Origin: Candidatus Bathyarchaeota archaeon
Lineage (GTDB): Archaea; Thermoproteota; Bathyarchaeia; Bathyarchaeales; Bathycorpusculaceae
Length of the DNA stretch: 64,000 bases
NCBI GenBank assembly: GCA_026014485.1
Contig: JAOZIE010000002.1
Location: forward strand, 109,081-173,080
Direction: 5' to 3'
Part shown: in pieces, positions 1 to 10,008 of the stretch
Numbering within the stretch: position 1 is the stretch's first letter
Layout: every line of letters starts with the position of its first letter
Program-made: the position numbers and the translations under genes
The notes under the pieces: generated by a model
The model's input: the letters and a program-made list of their open reading frames with translations, nothing else
Database searches by the model: none
What the model was told of the DNA's origin: nothing

Positions 1-315
1 AACACATTTGGCTGCGATTTCAAAGTTTTCTCCGTGGTCAAGGTGTACACTCATGGGGACAGGGGCATTCTGCGCGGCGGTTTTTGCCATGCCCGAAATG
101 TAGGGGAGTCCAGCATATTTTACGACGCTGGGGCTGATGGCGAGAATAACGGGGGATTTTTCTTCAACTGCGGCTTCCGCGACTGCAGTTAAGCTTTCCA
201 AGTTTTGTACATTGAGGGCTGGGATTGCGTAGCCGTTTTTTCTGGCGGGAACCATTAAATCCTTATTTGTAACAAGCAAACGTGTCTCTTCTCCAAGTTT
301 TGGGTTCTGAGGCAT
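1..315 (-). CDS. Class II fructose-bisphosphate aldolase family protein (partial, runs off left edge)
   Basis: Manual translation from ATG at 315: MPQNPKLGEETRLLVTNKDLMVPARKNGYAIPALNVQNLESLTAVAEAAVEEKSPVILAISPS...VPMSVHLDHGENFEIAAKC; NVQNLES and HLDHG motifs of class II aldolases. Confidence 0.85.
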   Translation of the reverse strand, partial: MPQNPKLGEETRLLVTNKDLMVPARKNGYAIPALNVQNLESLTAVAEAAVEEKSPVILAISPSVVKYAGLPYISGMAKTAAQNAPVPMSVHLDHGENFEIAAKCV

Positions 316-452
316 TAATCAAGTCTTCAGTCTAATTAGTTTTTCTAAAGCACACCGCCGCCTTCGGGTGTGTGTAGTGTTGCTAGCTTGATGCAGTCAC
401 ATATCTTAATACAATAATTGTAGAAAATCCTCTTCTAGGAGGATATACGATT

Positions 453-1013
453 TTGTCTGAAAACCAAAAGAAAAAGGCACAATATTATAGCGGCAAAGAG
501 AAGAAAGCAAGCGAAATAACGAAAACCGACGAAGGCATAGCTCCCTACGCGTTTTTTGATGTCCAACTGGATTTTGACCGAATGATGGAGCGGTTCCAGC
601 GCGAATTTGAAGACTTCTGGGAGTTACCCCCATGGAGGCATGGAAGACGTTGGCGGCACCGCTTTCCTTTGATGCCCCAAGAAGTCATGGCGCCATCCCT
701 GGATTTGGAGGACTGCGGCAGCACCTTCCATTTAACCTTGGATTTGCCTGGATTCAAGAAGGAGAACGTAGACATAGAAGTAGACGAAGACGCAGTGATT
801 GTTCATGCAGAAACAGCCCGCTCTGAGGAAGAAACGAAAAAGAATTACGTCCGAAGGGAAAGAACCTCACAGACCTTCTACAGACGGATACCGTTGCCTG
901 AAAAGGTACGGTCAGAAGAAGCGAAGGCATGCTTAAACAATGGTGTACTGGAAATAACTTTACCCAAAAAGCAACCTAAAGAAGCTAAAGCTAAGAAACT
1001 TAAAATCGACTAA
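453..1013 (+). CDS. Hsp20/alpha-crystallin family small heat shock protein
   Basis: LDLPGFKKENVDIEVDEDAVIVHAE...FYRRIPLPEKV...NNGVLEITLPKK typical alpha-crystallin domain; TTG start with GGAGG upstream. Confidence 0.92.
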   Translation: MSENQKKKAQYYSGKEKKASEITKTDEGIAPYAFFDVQLDFDRMMERFQREFEDFWELPPWRHGRRWRHRFPLMPQEVMAPSLDLEDCGSTFHLTLDLPGFKKENVDIEVDEDAVIVHAETARSEEETKKNYVRRERTSQTFYRRIPLPEKVRSEEAKACLNNGVLEITLPKKQPKEAKAKKLKID

Positions 1014-1073
1014 CACACCTCTTTTTCTTTTCTCTATTTGCAGCATCTTGCAAAGCCACACAAAAGCGGATGT

Positions 1074-2249
1074 TTAGTAGACCGTTTGGTTCCAGTAGTA
1101 GACTGTTTGGTACTTGTCGGTAACTGGAAGCGCGGGGTCATCGTAGACTATGTCCAGCCGTGCACCGTACATCCAGATGAGTGTACGCGTTATGTTCAAG
1201 ATTTGAGCGGAATACTCGTCTGCACCCCAAAAACCCCAAATCCTATCGTTTGCGTTTCTCAGACCAAACCCATAATTTTTTGGCAGAACTAAGGCAGCCT
1301 GAGCTTGGCTGAAGTTCAGGTTGGTCGTGTCGGTTGCCGCTGGGGAATCGTTCATGACAGTGTTCCAAAGCTTCTCCAGGGCGACGAAGTGCTGGTCTGT
1401 CAATAAACCGTATTTGTTGTCGTCTGGGTAGGTTGGGTAATTGAAAATTGTCAGGTACTTGGCGCCTGACTGGTAGGCAAGCAGCAGTTGGTTGTAGATT
1501 TCTTCTGCCGTATCCAAGTACGGCGGGTTCTCATATCTCCAGGTTACTATTGCACCCCAGCTTTTGTTAGTCATCTGCGCCGCGCCCCTTGTTAAGGCAA
1601 TGTTTTGGGCGGTGCTCATGTTCCACCCGAATTGGGTGAGCACAACGTCAAACCCTGCTTTATAGTCGAACCAGTAGAGGGCGTAGTCAGAAGTGTAGAC
1701 GGTAACTGGGCATTGCTTTAACGCTTTGAAGTTAGGGTAGTTTTGGAAGCTGTGGATGAAGCCTGCTGCGGCTTTGTCGTAGTCTCGGGTGGTGTTTGCG
1801 TAGTTGGGAACTGAACTTGTGGTGCTGTTTGCCCAGTTGTAATCTAGTTGAATCCCGCCTGGTTCGTCGTAGTAGTAGATTCCTAAGAATTGGTCGCCTA
1901 ACTCCTGTTTGGTTGCGTTTACCCAGCCCAGCTGCCACGGGAGGTTGAAGTCGCCGAAATAAACCATCAGATACAAGCCTTGGGAGACGACGTAGTTGCA
2001 TATTTCGGTTAGAGCCGTTTCGTTCTTGTTGACGACTATGGAGTCCACAATGAAGATGTTCGTGTAGGATTTTACTTTGTCAACCAGCAGTTTTCCCTCG
2101 GCGGTGGTGTTGCCGCAGAAGGCGACGCCTATGAAGTAGTCTGGAGTGGACGTGGCGTCTTTTTCTTCTCCGAAGTTGTAGGTAACCAAAAACCCCGCTG
2201 TCACCACAATTACGATGGCAAACACGGCGAAGGCTACCGTGCCTTTCAT
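1074..2249 (-). CDS. Secreted/membrane-anchored protein of unknown function, possibly glycoside-hydrolase-like TIM barrel
   Basis: N-terminal TM helix MKGTVAFAVFAIVIVVTAGFLV; many N-glycosylation-type NxT/S sites; YYYDEPGG and WGAIVTWRYENPPYLDT segments resemble glycosidase-like barrels (inference). Confidence 0.6.
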   Translation of the reverse strand: MKGTVAFAVFAIVIVVTAGFLVTYNFGEEKDATSTPDYFIGVAFCGNTTAEGKLLVDKVKSYTNIFIVDSIVVNKNETALTEICNYVVSQGLYLMVYFGDFNLPWQLGWVNATKQELGDQFLGIYYYDEPGGIQLDYNWANSTTSSVPNYANTTRDYDKAAAGFIHSFQNYPNFKALKQCPVTVYTSDYALYWFDYKAGFDVVLTQFGWNMSTAQNIALTRGAAQMTNKSWGAIVTWRYENPPYLDTAEEIYNQLLLAYQSGAKYLTIFNYPTYPDDNKYGLLTDQHFVALEKLWNTVMNDSPAATDTTNLNFSQAQAALVLPKNYGFGLRNANDRIWGFWGADEYSAQILNITRTLIWMYGARLDIVYDDPALPVTDKYQTVYYWNQTVY

Positions 2250-2648
2250 TTGCTGAGCACCCTGTGAATCCTCTGTTTTATTTTGTTGTGCTGCGTTTTC
2301 TTCGATTAATTGGGTTCTGTTAATCGTAAATAGGTTATGGTTACGGGTGTCAAGAGGTCTTCTTTTGGTGTTGAGGCAGAAAAAGCTCCTAAAATCTTAC
2401 CTGCGCTGCGGTTAATCCCTTGGAAGATGGGTCTTGGCTTAGTGGATTAGTGTATAATAGTGTGTTCTTAATTTTGATTGTCTGTTTTTTGCTTTCGGAA
2501 ACAGGCTTTTCTCAATGTTGTTTTCTAAAATTTTGTTGGTAATTAGCATGCGAAGCCGAGTTCGCATTTTACTTAGTGCCAGTTTGCAGTAATTATTAAG
2601 TTTTTCAGGGCTAATAGGGGAGTATCAAAATGAGGGGCCTATGAACAA

Positions 2649-3032
2649 ATGGTTAGAAGATCAATATTTGACCAAATCTTCAGGGAAATGCAGAATATCC
2701 GTTTTCGGCTGGATGACCTTGAAAATAATATATCTCGATGGAATCCGCAGCCTCTGGAGGTTTCTGAATCAGAGCTTATTTCTTTACCTGACCACCTTCG
2801 GAGAACATACATGATTGTTTTATCTAAGGGCGAATGTAGCGCCGTGGCTGTTTCAAACACTTCTGGACGCTGCCGCGCCATCGAAAGCAACTACCTAAAT
2901 CAGCTTTGCCGCATGGGCTGGCTAAACAAACGCCGCATATCCAAAGCAACCCATTTCCGTGCGGTTTCACAAAAACTCGTGGCGGAACACGCAGCGGCTA
3001 GCCCCAATCTGCCGCCTTCCCGATTTAAATAA
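2649..3032 (+). CDS. Putative winged-HTH DNA-binding protein
   Basis: LPDHLRRTYMIVLSKGECSAVAVSNTSGRCRAIESNYLNQLCRMGWLNKRR resembles an archaeal wHTH; N-terminal helical region. Confidence 0.5.
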   Translation: MVRRSIFDQIFREMQNIRFRLDDLENNISRWNPQPLEVSESELISLPDHLRRTYMIVLSKGECSAVAVSNTSGRCRAIESNYLNQLCRMGWLNKRRISKATHFRAVSQKLVAEHAAASPNLPPSRFK

Positions 3033-3063
3033 ACAGCAAGTGCCGTCTGGAGGGGTTCATGGG

Positions 3064-6000
3064 TCATTTGGATTTAGCGTAGACCTCTACTTTCACTTCG
3101 GGCGCTTTTTGCCCCGTGAACTCTGTTAAGGTGCCGCTCCATTTCGGCGTCGAGTTTGCCGTGAACTCCACGGTCTCGGCGATGCCCCTCCACAGAAGCG
3201 CTTTGTCGTAGTCTCTTGCATCTTGGGGCATAAACTGGAAAATGGATTTACTGGCAACAATTATGAGCTTCTTTTTCATTCGGGAGACGGCGACGTTTAT
3301 GCGGTTCATGTTCAGCAGAAAGTCGCTTTCGCCTCGGACGTAGTCGGGGTCGCTGACTGTGGAGGAGATAACTATGAAGTCACCTTCGCCGCCTTGATAG
3401 CGTTCCACAGTGTCCACGCGGACATCGCCAAAGCCGTCGGAGAGCAGATTCTTAATTAAGCCCCTTTGCGCGTTGTGAGGCGTTACAATTCCCACGGCGT
3501 CACATGGGGAGTTTCTGACTATAGATTCGATGATTTTCGCTTCAACCATGTTAGACTGGAAGCTCTCCGCTTCGTCATGGACAACCAGTACAAACACGTT
3601 CTCAGGTTTCAATGTGACCCCTAACCCCGCTGTTTGAGGGTTCGATGGCGGCAGAGTTTCTGTTTGGTCAGAGCGGAAATCGATTCCGTCGTTCTTGTAA
3701 ACCCACTCTCTCAGAAACTCAGCAACCACTTGATGGCAACGGTGGCTTTCGCTAAGACGCTCCGCGGGAATATCCGCTTTATTCTTGCACTTCACGTGTT
3801 CTCTGCCTAAATCCTCCTGCCGCAGTAAGCGAAGGAAATCCTGCGCGGACAAAAACGAAGCCATCTCCTCAATGGTTCGCCGGTCTTCCTTTTCCCAGTT
3901 GTGCGCCTGAATCGGAGGGAGCTGTCGGTGGTCGCCTGCGACGAGAATCTGGGCGTTCTTTTTGATGAATGCACCTGACAAAATCAGTTCAGGCAGCCGC
4001 ATCATGCTGGCTTCATCCACGGCAAGCAAGTCAAAGAAGCCTTCGCCCCATGGAGGTTCGCCTTCGCCGATTTTCTTCATAAGACCATACATGCCTGGCG
4101 GCGTAACGCACAGAATAAGAGGCTGCAAATCGGCGCTGTTTGAGAGGAGTTTTCCCTGATTTACAAGGCTGTCTCTGAGTTCCTCCACGGCGTCTTTGTC
4201 CTCGTTGTAGTTGAGGTATTTGACGCCGTCGATGGTTTGCCCTCCTGAAACGTCGCTGCTCAGAACACGATAAATGGAAAGATCAGCCAAGCCGCCGTTG
4301 CCTTCCCTGCAGTAGTTCAGCCATGAATCCGCCAGCTTGCTTACAAATTCGTGGATGGCTTTGTGGGTGGGCGCAACCATCAGCACTCGGCACCTGCCCC
4401 CTGCTTTATGTGCGGCGATGTGTGCCAGAACCGCGAGTTGTAGGGATTCGGTTTTGCCTGTTCCTGGGGGACCTTGAAGCAGCACGATTTGTTCGGCGCC
4501 GAATATGCGGTTGATGAACTCTTTCTGTTCAGGTTTTGGCGGAAAACGCCTTTGTTGCTCTGCCCACTGCAGAAATGCTTCTGCTGAGGCTTTGGGTAGC
4601 GCCTTGTATTCTGATGGTTCGGTTTTGCCTGCTAAAAAGCCTGTTAGCAGCCGGTAGAGTGCGTTGCTGTCGATGTAGTCGAGGCATTTGACTGCTCTCT
4701 CCGAGATGATGTCGTCTGCCAACTCATCCAAGATGTAGGTTCTCCCCGCCTCAAAAAGCTGATGGCACCTGCTGCGGCTGGCTTTCTCGGGGTCGGTGGT
4801 GGGCAGGTTATGCCACGCACTGTATTTTCTGTGTTTGCCGCTTGGCCATGTTAGGACTTTGATTGTTATCTGCATTTTGCGCAGGTTCACGGTGTCGACG
4901 ATGGCGCGTGCGGATTTCTCAACTTCTGAGGGCGACCGCTCTTGGGCTTCCTCAAACAGTCCCTGCTCGTTCCGTTTGACTTCCGTGACCACCAGCCAGT
5001 CGCCTGAGCCTGAGCTGTCGGAGCCTTTGAGCCTGCAGGCGTTGGCGGTGCAGTCCACGTTCTGCAGCCCGATGCCCTCATAAACCAGCTTTCCACGAAC
5101 GATGAAATCGCGTTCCACTTCCTCCACGTCTGTGCACTCGAAAATTACTGATCTGCCTGTTGCTACCCGCTGGTAGGGCAGCAAAGCGTAATGTTGATAC
5201 AGTTCTTGGCGTTTTGCGAAGTATTCTAAGTCGAGGAATTCTCTGCAGCTCCGCTCCAGTGTTGCGGCTCCAAGGGTGAACTCCGCGATTTTGGGGACTG
5301 CTATGGGTTTTTTGCCTAGCCGCCTGTTTCTTATGCTCAGCGAGCGTTCGATGCATTCTAAGGCGAGGCAGAGTCGGCTGCCCAGCAGCGTGAGTTCCTC
5401 TTCGGTTATGCGGCGGGTTTTCTGAGGGTAATCGGCCCACATGCGCTTCTCAATCAGCAGCTTTGACCAGCCTTTCTCGTTGTGGTTGTTTAGGCGACCT
5501 TTCGCTGCCCACACGTATTCGATGGGGATTTGGTTTCCGAAGCGGGCGCGCGCAGGGTAATGGCCGTCACTTCGCCGCCTGTCCTCGAAGCCGAGAATAA
5601 ACGAGACTTCTCCGTCAGGGCTCCTAGTATAGGGTAAGGAAAAGTTGAAGAAACCGTAGTGGAAGATGCGGCGTAAATCCGCCCGTGAGCCGTCTTGACG
5701 TATTGCGTTCCAGTTGTTTCTGTCAAAGTAGCAGGCTTGCTCCAGAACCGGCAGAAGACCCGTGCTGTGGTAGCCAGCGGCTTTTCTGAGCATGACTTCG
5801 TTTTGGACGATGGAGAACATGGGTTGGTCAATGGCTTGCCGAAGACCCAGCAGGTCCCTGACGGCTTGAGCGCTCATAAGCGAGGGTTGTCGGCGGACGG
5901 CTTCCATGAGTATGTCTCGTTCATGTTGCGTGTAGAAGTAAAGGTGAATGGGCGCTTCATCGGGGCTTTCCACTTCCGAGGCGACCTTGTTGATTGCCTT

Positions 6001-7425
6001 GGTGACTTCTGAAAAGAACTCTTCCATCATCAGCCTTTCTTCTTCAACGCATTTTTCGTGCGTATCGGGTAGGCTGCGGATAACTTTGGATATGCTGATT
6101 GATTCGCCGCGGTATCTTGTGCAGCTGACTCGGGCGCTTAGCATCGACAGGACATCAAGCATGTAGTCCCACTGGATGTGGAAGTAAACGCGTATCATGC
6201 CGTCTGGCTTAAACAGAAGCGCCCTGTTAGTGCCCTCTTGCGGGCTGTCCTCAGGTAAGCCTCCGTAACCTGTGCCTGTAAGCCAAGGCATCCACCGAGT
6301 CTTATTCACGTAGGGGCTGCTGGGACGAATCCAGCCGAGCATGAACTGGGCACGCTGAATTATCCTGTCAAGTTTAGGTCCGATGATAAGGTCTGATGAC
6401 AGCGCCTTGACCTTTTGGGTTTCGCGAGCGGGGATTTCCTTGAAGTTATAGGGTTTCTGCGAATAGGAGTCGGGCACAAACTTTAGACGGGCTAAATCCT
6501 CCAGTTTCCGTATACCATACTGCTCCAGCGCATGTTGCTCGCCCCGCGTCAAGTTAAGCAGGGAGATGCTTTCGTTTTCCACTGCGCGGATGATGCAGCA
6601 TTCGTTGAATCCGCAGGTGTCGCATCTCCAGCAAAGCTGATACTCCACCTCTGGCAGCGGGGTCTTGTGGATTCGGTAGAGTTCGCCTTCTTTACATAGG
6701 AGCCTTTCCACGTCTTGAATGAGCGGTTTGAGCCTAAAGCTGGGTAGGCTATCGTAGGTTAACGAGGTTAAATCGGAGTCCTTGTTGATTACGCCGCCTT
6801 CTATATCCACCCCAGAACCGAGGTCTTCCAGCCCACGGGAAAGCAGCAACGCGTAAATTGCCACTTGAATTCGGTGGGCCGTCTGCTCCTTCCATGAAGC
6901 TTTGATTTCAAAAATCTTCACTTTAACCTTGCCGTTTCGTGAGGGCCAGATGCCGATGAGGTCTGCGAGTCCTTTAAGCTCCCAGACACCGATGTGCCCC
7001 GTCATGGGAACCTGATACAGCAGCACAGGTCTCGCGGTGCCGTCATCTTGCAGGGTAAGCTGATGCTCGATAATTTCCCTTATCTTCCGCAGGGATTCCC
7101 TCCACGCGGGGTCCCAATCCGCCCTTTTTGTGTCTATACTGTCGAAGCTGTGGTAGTCGGCGGCTTTCTGTTTGAGTTCAGCTACTTTGGCGGCTTCAAG
7201 TTCTCTGCCTGCGCCATACAGTAGAGGGCTGAGGGGCTTGAAGGCTTCGGGCCACTTGCGGCTGTGCTCCTCAGTTTTTCCTTCAAATTTAAGCTTAAAG
7301 TACCGTGGGCAGCAGTCAAAACGGATGTACTCGGCTATACCCGAGGCGTAAAGCGAAGGCAACTTTGCGGAGTCGTTGCTGTCTGCTTCGTTTTTCTTCT
7401 CGGCTGTCGAGTTGTCGGCGCTCAT
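3064..7425 (-). CDS. RecB/Cas4-like (PD-(D/E)XK, probable Fe-S) nuclease fused to superfamily 1 helicase, Dna2-like
   Basis: N-term FDCCPRYFKLKF ... EIKASW ... CWRCDTCGFNECC (Cys set as in Fe-S RecB nucleases); C-term GPPGTGKTES (Walker A), VDEAS, GDHRQLPPI, VDTVERYQGGEGDFIVIS, NVAVSRMKKKLIIV (SF1 motifs). Confidence 0.85.
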   Translation of the reverse strand: MSADNSTAEKKNEADSNDSAKLPSLYASGIAEYIRFDCCPRYFKLKFEGKTEEHSRKWPEAFKPLSPLLYGAGRELEAAKVAELKQKAADYHSFDSIDTKRADWDPAWRESLRKIREIIEHQLTLQDDGTARPVLLYQVPMTGHIGVWELKGLADLIGIWPSRNGKVKVKIFEIKASWKEQTAHRIQVAIYALLLSRGLEDLGSGVDIEGGVINKDSDLTSLTYDSLPSFRLKPLIQDVERLLCKEGELYRIHKTPLPEVEYQLCWRCDTCGFNECCIIRAVENESISLLNLTRGEQHALEQYGIRKLEDLARLKFVPDSYSQKPYNFKEIPARETQKVKALSSDLIIGPKLDRIIQRAQFMLGWIRPSSPYVNKTRWMPWLTGTGYGGLPEDSPQEGTNRALLFKPDGMIRVYFHIQWDYMLDVLSMLSARVSCTRYRGESISISKVIRSLPDTHEKCVEEERLMMEEFFSEVTKAINKVASEVESPDEAPIHLYFYTQHERDILMEAVRRQPSLMSAQAVRDLLGLRQAIDQPMFSIVQNEVMLRKAAGYHSTGLLPVLEQACYFDRNNWNAIRQDGSRADLRRIFHYGFFNFSLPYTRSPDGEVSFILGFEDRRRSDGHYPARARFGNQIPIEYVWAAKGRLNNHNEKGWSKLLIEKRMWADYPQKTRRITEEELTLLGSRLCLALECIERSLSIRNRRLGKKPIAVPKIAEFTLGAATLERSCREFLDLEYFAKRQELYQHYALLPYQRVATGRSVIFECTDVEEVERDFIVRGKLVYEGIGLQNVDCTANACRLKGSDSSGSGDWLVVTEVKRNEQGLFEEAQERSPSEVEKSARAIVDTVNLRKMQITIKVLTWPSGKHRKYSAWHNLPTTDPEKASRSRCHQLFEAGRTYILDELADDIISERAVKCLDYIDSNALYRLLTGFLAGKTEPSEYKALPKASAEAFLQWAEQQRRFPPKPEQKEFINRIFGAEQIVLLQGPPGTGKTESLQLAVLAHIAAHKAGGRCRVLMVAPTHKAIHEFVSKLADSWLNYCREGNGGLADLSIYRVLSSDVSGGQTIDGVKYLNYNEDKDAVEELRDSLVNQGKLLSNSADLQPLILCVTPPGMYGLMKKIGEGEPPWGEGFFDLLAVDEASMMRLPELILSGAFIKKNAQILVAGDHRQLPPIQAHNWEKEDRRTIEEMASFLSAQDFLRLLRQEDLGREHVKCKNKADIPAERLSESHRCHQVVAEFLREWVYKNDGIDFRSDQTETLPPSNPQTAGLGVTLKPENVFVLVVHDEAESFQSNMVEAKIIESIVRNSPCDAVGIVTPHNAQRGLIKNLLSDGFGDVRVDTVERYQGGEGDFIVISSTVSDPDYVRGESDFLLNMNRINVAVSRMKKKLIIVASKSIFQFMPQDARDYDKALLWRGIAETVEFTANSTPKWSGTLTEFTGQKAPEVKVEVYAKSK

Positions 7426-7580
7426 TTGACTGTTTCCCCTTTCGTTTTGTTAATCAGCGGGTTGCCGTCGTGGTTCAGATAGGCTCCTTATATTGTGTTC
7501 GCAGTTAAAAGGAGTTATCTACAAGCATATGATAACTTGGAAACCCGAAAAAGGGAAAAAAGCAAGCGCCGTTTAAGGGG

Positions 7581-9011
7581 CTAAGTGTCTGTGTGCAGCC
7601 AGAAGGGTTTGCCTGAGAGGAAGTCAGTTAAGAACTCCGCGAACCCCTCATTGTAAATGTAGTGCTCTGTGACTTCTTCGCATACCAACACCAAAAAATG
7701 CTCTTTCAGCGCTTTTGCGATGAGTTCTGCTACGCCAGCGTTTCTTCCGCCTCCCGCGACTCGTGCCTTTAGCAGTTCGGTGGCGTCGGTGAATTTCCGC
7801 GTCAACTCCACTACCCAGCGCCCTTGGTCTATGAAGGGTCCCGCTGAGACTGTGGGTTTTTCTGTGTATTTCGACAAAAAGTTTTCGCATTCCCTCTGAA
7901 GCTCAAGCGGCGGACCCAAATGCTTCTTGACATCGGGTAGGGTGCGCTGTTCCAGTTCAAACACGAAAACGGCGTCTTTTGCGTGCTCTTCGCTCCAGAC
8001 GGCGTCTCTGAGAACTTTAAAGTCGCCAAGTTCAAGCTGTTTTCGAAGAGCCTTTTGTGTACGGTACAGTTGCCCCCAAAGCACATCTGGCACGGCTTGG
8101 ATTTTACTGAAAGCCAAGAAAACCAATGTGGAGCCTCGGTTTTGCAGGGTCTGGTGCAGTTCCTCCACGGTTAACGGCTGGGTTTTGAGCGGAGTAAAAA
8201 ATTCTTTGTTTGGCTGCTTTTGGAAGGCGCGGCTTGCAGCGACAAATGCGTGGAGCCTCTGCGGCTGGACGGCGGAAGCTACGTTTCTGGCTTTGTCCAC
8301 GGGGTCCACGACGACAAGGGTCTCGGGGAAAAGCATGTCCAGTTCACGTTGCCTGCCTTGGTAGTAGCCTTCGATGTCTATGACGCGGCGGGGCTGATGC
8401 TGCGCGAGGGTTTGCAGCGCCTTTTGGAATCCCCCGTAATGCAGAACCAGTAGTTCACAGAGGTAGCCGCTAAATCCCCCCACCTTTATCTCTGCGCCGT
8501 AAACGCCTATGCCCTTCATGAACCGCTTTAGCAACCGCACATCCCCCCGAAGCTCCTTGGCGAGGTGTTGGTTGATGTATTCGGTGTGGTAGGGGGTGCG
8601 GTCGGTTGCGCTTAGCCACTCGCTGGGCTTAGCGTCGTAGCAGGGTACAATGTTTACTCGTGTGTCATCCACGAAAGCCTCAAGATAAGGATGCTCGGCA
8701 AAACGTTCCACCTGCTGTGCGCCTTGGGTGGCTTTGCGGGCTATTTCTAGGGCGACTTCGCCCAGCGACTTTCGAGGAACCGACGTGGGCAACCGCATGA
8801 AAACGTCGATGTCGGGGTCGCCTCTGAGCCACGTGTCCTTTGCAAAGGAGCCCTCTACCCGCACGGTAGCTTCAACGCCGAGTTCTTTGCATGCAGCCGA
8901 AACCTTAAGCTCCAGTTCCCTTGCCAACGCCGACATTTTCTGTCTGTCCGCTGGGGAAGGCGTGATTTCCTCCAGAACTTGGCGGGTTACGGTGTCGATT
9001 TCTTTTTGCAT
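7581..9011 (-). CDS. cca: CCA tRNA nucleotidyltransferase, archaeal class I
   Basis: VEGSFAKDTWLRGDPDIDVFMRLP nucleotidyltransferase motif; GVYGAEIKVGGFSGYLCELL; overall archaeal CCA enzyme layout and length. Confidence 0.93.
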   Translation of the reverse strand: MQKEIDTVTRQVLEEITPSPADRQKMSALARELELKVSAACKELGVEATVRVEGSFAKDTWLRGDPDIDVFMRLPTSVPRKSLGEVALEIARKATQGAQQVERFAEHPYLEAFVDDTRVNIVPCYDAKPSEWLSATDRTPYHTEYINQHLAKELRGDVRLLKRFMKGIGVYGAEIKVGGFSGYLCELLVLHYGGFQKALQTLAQHQPRRVIDIEGYYQGRQRELDMLFPETLVVVDPVDKARNVASAVQPQRLHAFVAASRAFQKQPNKEFFTPLKTQPLTVEELHQTLQNRGSTLVFLAFSKIQAVPDVLWGQLYRTQKALRKQLELGDFKVLRDAVWSEEHAKDAVFVFELEQRTLPDVKKHLGPPLELQRECENFLSKYTEKPTVSAGPFIDQGRWVVELTRKFTDATELLKARVAGGGRNAGVAELIAKALKEHFLVLVCEEVTEHYIYNEGFAEFLTDFLSGKPFWLHTDT

Positions 9012-9032
9012 GGCGCTACCTTTCTGGCTGAG

Positions 9033-9599
9033 CTATTTTGGACAGTACTCTTTGAGTGTGGAGTAGATGGGTCCCTTCGGCGTTAGCTGGCTGCGTTTAA
9101 GCCGTAGGCATCGGGCTTCGACAGCGCCAAAGTCATACTTCGCGTTTTTGGTCACGAACTCCGCCAGCTGAGGCTTGTTTCGGGCTGACCGCACGCGGGC
9201 TATGGTTAGATGGGGGCTGAAGGCCTTGTTGTCTGGTGTTAAGCCCAGCTTCTGCAGTCGCGGCTCAATCTGTTCAAAGACGTTCTGCAGCTGATCTGCG
9301 CCCAGTGCTATGCCCGCCCAAACCACGCGTGGATAGCTTAAACTGGGGAAAACACCCAACCCCGTCAGCTGAACGGGAAACGGCTTAAACTGAGTCTTCT
9401 GCATCTCCTCAAAAATCTTGTCTGCCATGTTCAAGGTGATGTCGCCAAGGAAACGGATGGTCATATGGATGTTTTCAGGCTCAACCAGCTTCAGGTCGGC
9501 ACCTGTCTGAACCGCCTGCGTCTGCATGTAGGTCAGTTTCTTCTTGACGGCGTCGCTGTCTATGTCGAACGCCAGAAACGCTCTCACGAACTCAGACAT
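9033..9599 (-). CDS. thpR: RNA 2',3'-cyclic phosphodiesterase (LigT/ThpR)
   Basis: Two HxTx motifs: IHMTIRFLGDI and SPHLTIARVR. Confidence 0.93.
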   Translation of the reverse strand: MSEFVRAFLAFDIDSDAVKKKLTYMQTQAVQTGADLKLVEPENIHMTIRFLGDITLNMADKIFEEMQKTQFKPFPVQLTGLGVFPSLSYPRVVWAGIALGADQLQNVFEQIEPRLQKLGLTPDNKAFSPHLTIARVRSARNKPQLAEFVTKNAKYDFGAVEARCLRLKRSQLTPKGPIYSTLKEYCPK

Positions 9600-9721
9600 C
9601 TACGTGTTCCTCACGGTAGCTTTATGCTTTCCTTCATAAATGCTTTTTATCCTTCACATGTTGCTTTTTGCCGTTTACTCAACATACCATTATAAGACCG
9701 CAAAACCGTTCTGGCTATCAT

Positions 9722-9838
9722 ATGACTGAAGCGCCAAATTGCCCCTGCCCCAAACGGGACTGCCCCCGCCACGGCAAATGCACCGAATGCACCGCATACC
9801 ACAGGGCTAAAGGCGAATGGCCCTACTGCGCACGATAA
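9722..9838 (+). CDS. Small Cys-rich protein (38 aa), putative zinc-binding microprotein
   Basis: Manual translation: MTEAPNCPCPKRDCPRHGKCTECTAYHRAKGEWPYCAR*; 6 Cys, 2 His; below the size cutoff of the supplied ORF track. Confidence 0.6.
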   Translation: MTEAPNCPCPKRDCPRHGKCTECTAYHRAKGEWPYCAR

Positions 9839-10008
9839 CGCGTGTATCCCGATTTTAAGAGACCCGCCCACTTCCGTGTCTTTTCTTTGCGTAGTCGCAG
9901 GCGAAGAAAACAGCGCTGCTGAAGTCTTGTTGTTGAACAGGAATCTGTTGCAAATGCTTTTTAATTGTGAACGAGGCTAATGACTAAAACAGCAACGAGG
10001 ATACTTAC

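Noticed and set aside
3223-7508. Multiple plus-strand ORFs antisense to the nuclease-helicase gene
   Set aside because: Shadow frames of a GC-biased long gene on the opposite strand; low-complexity translations.
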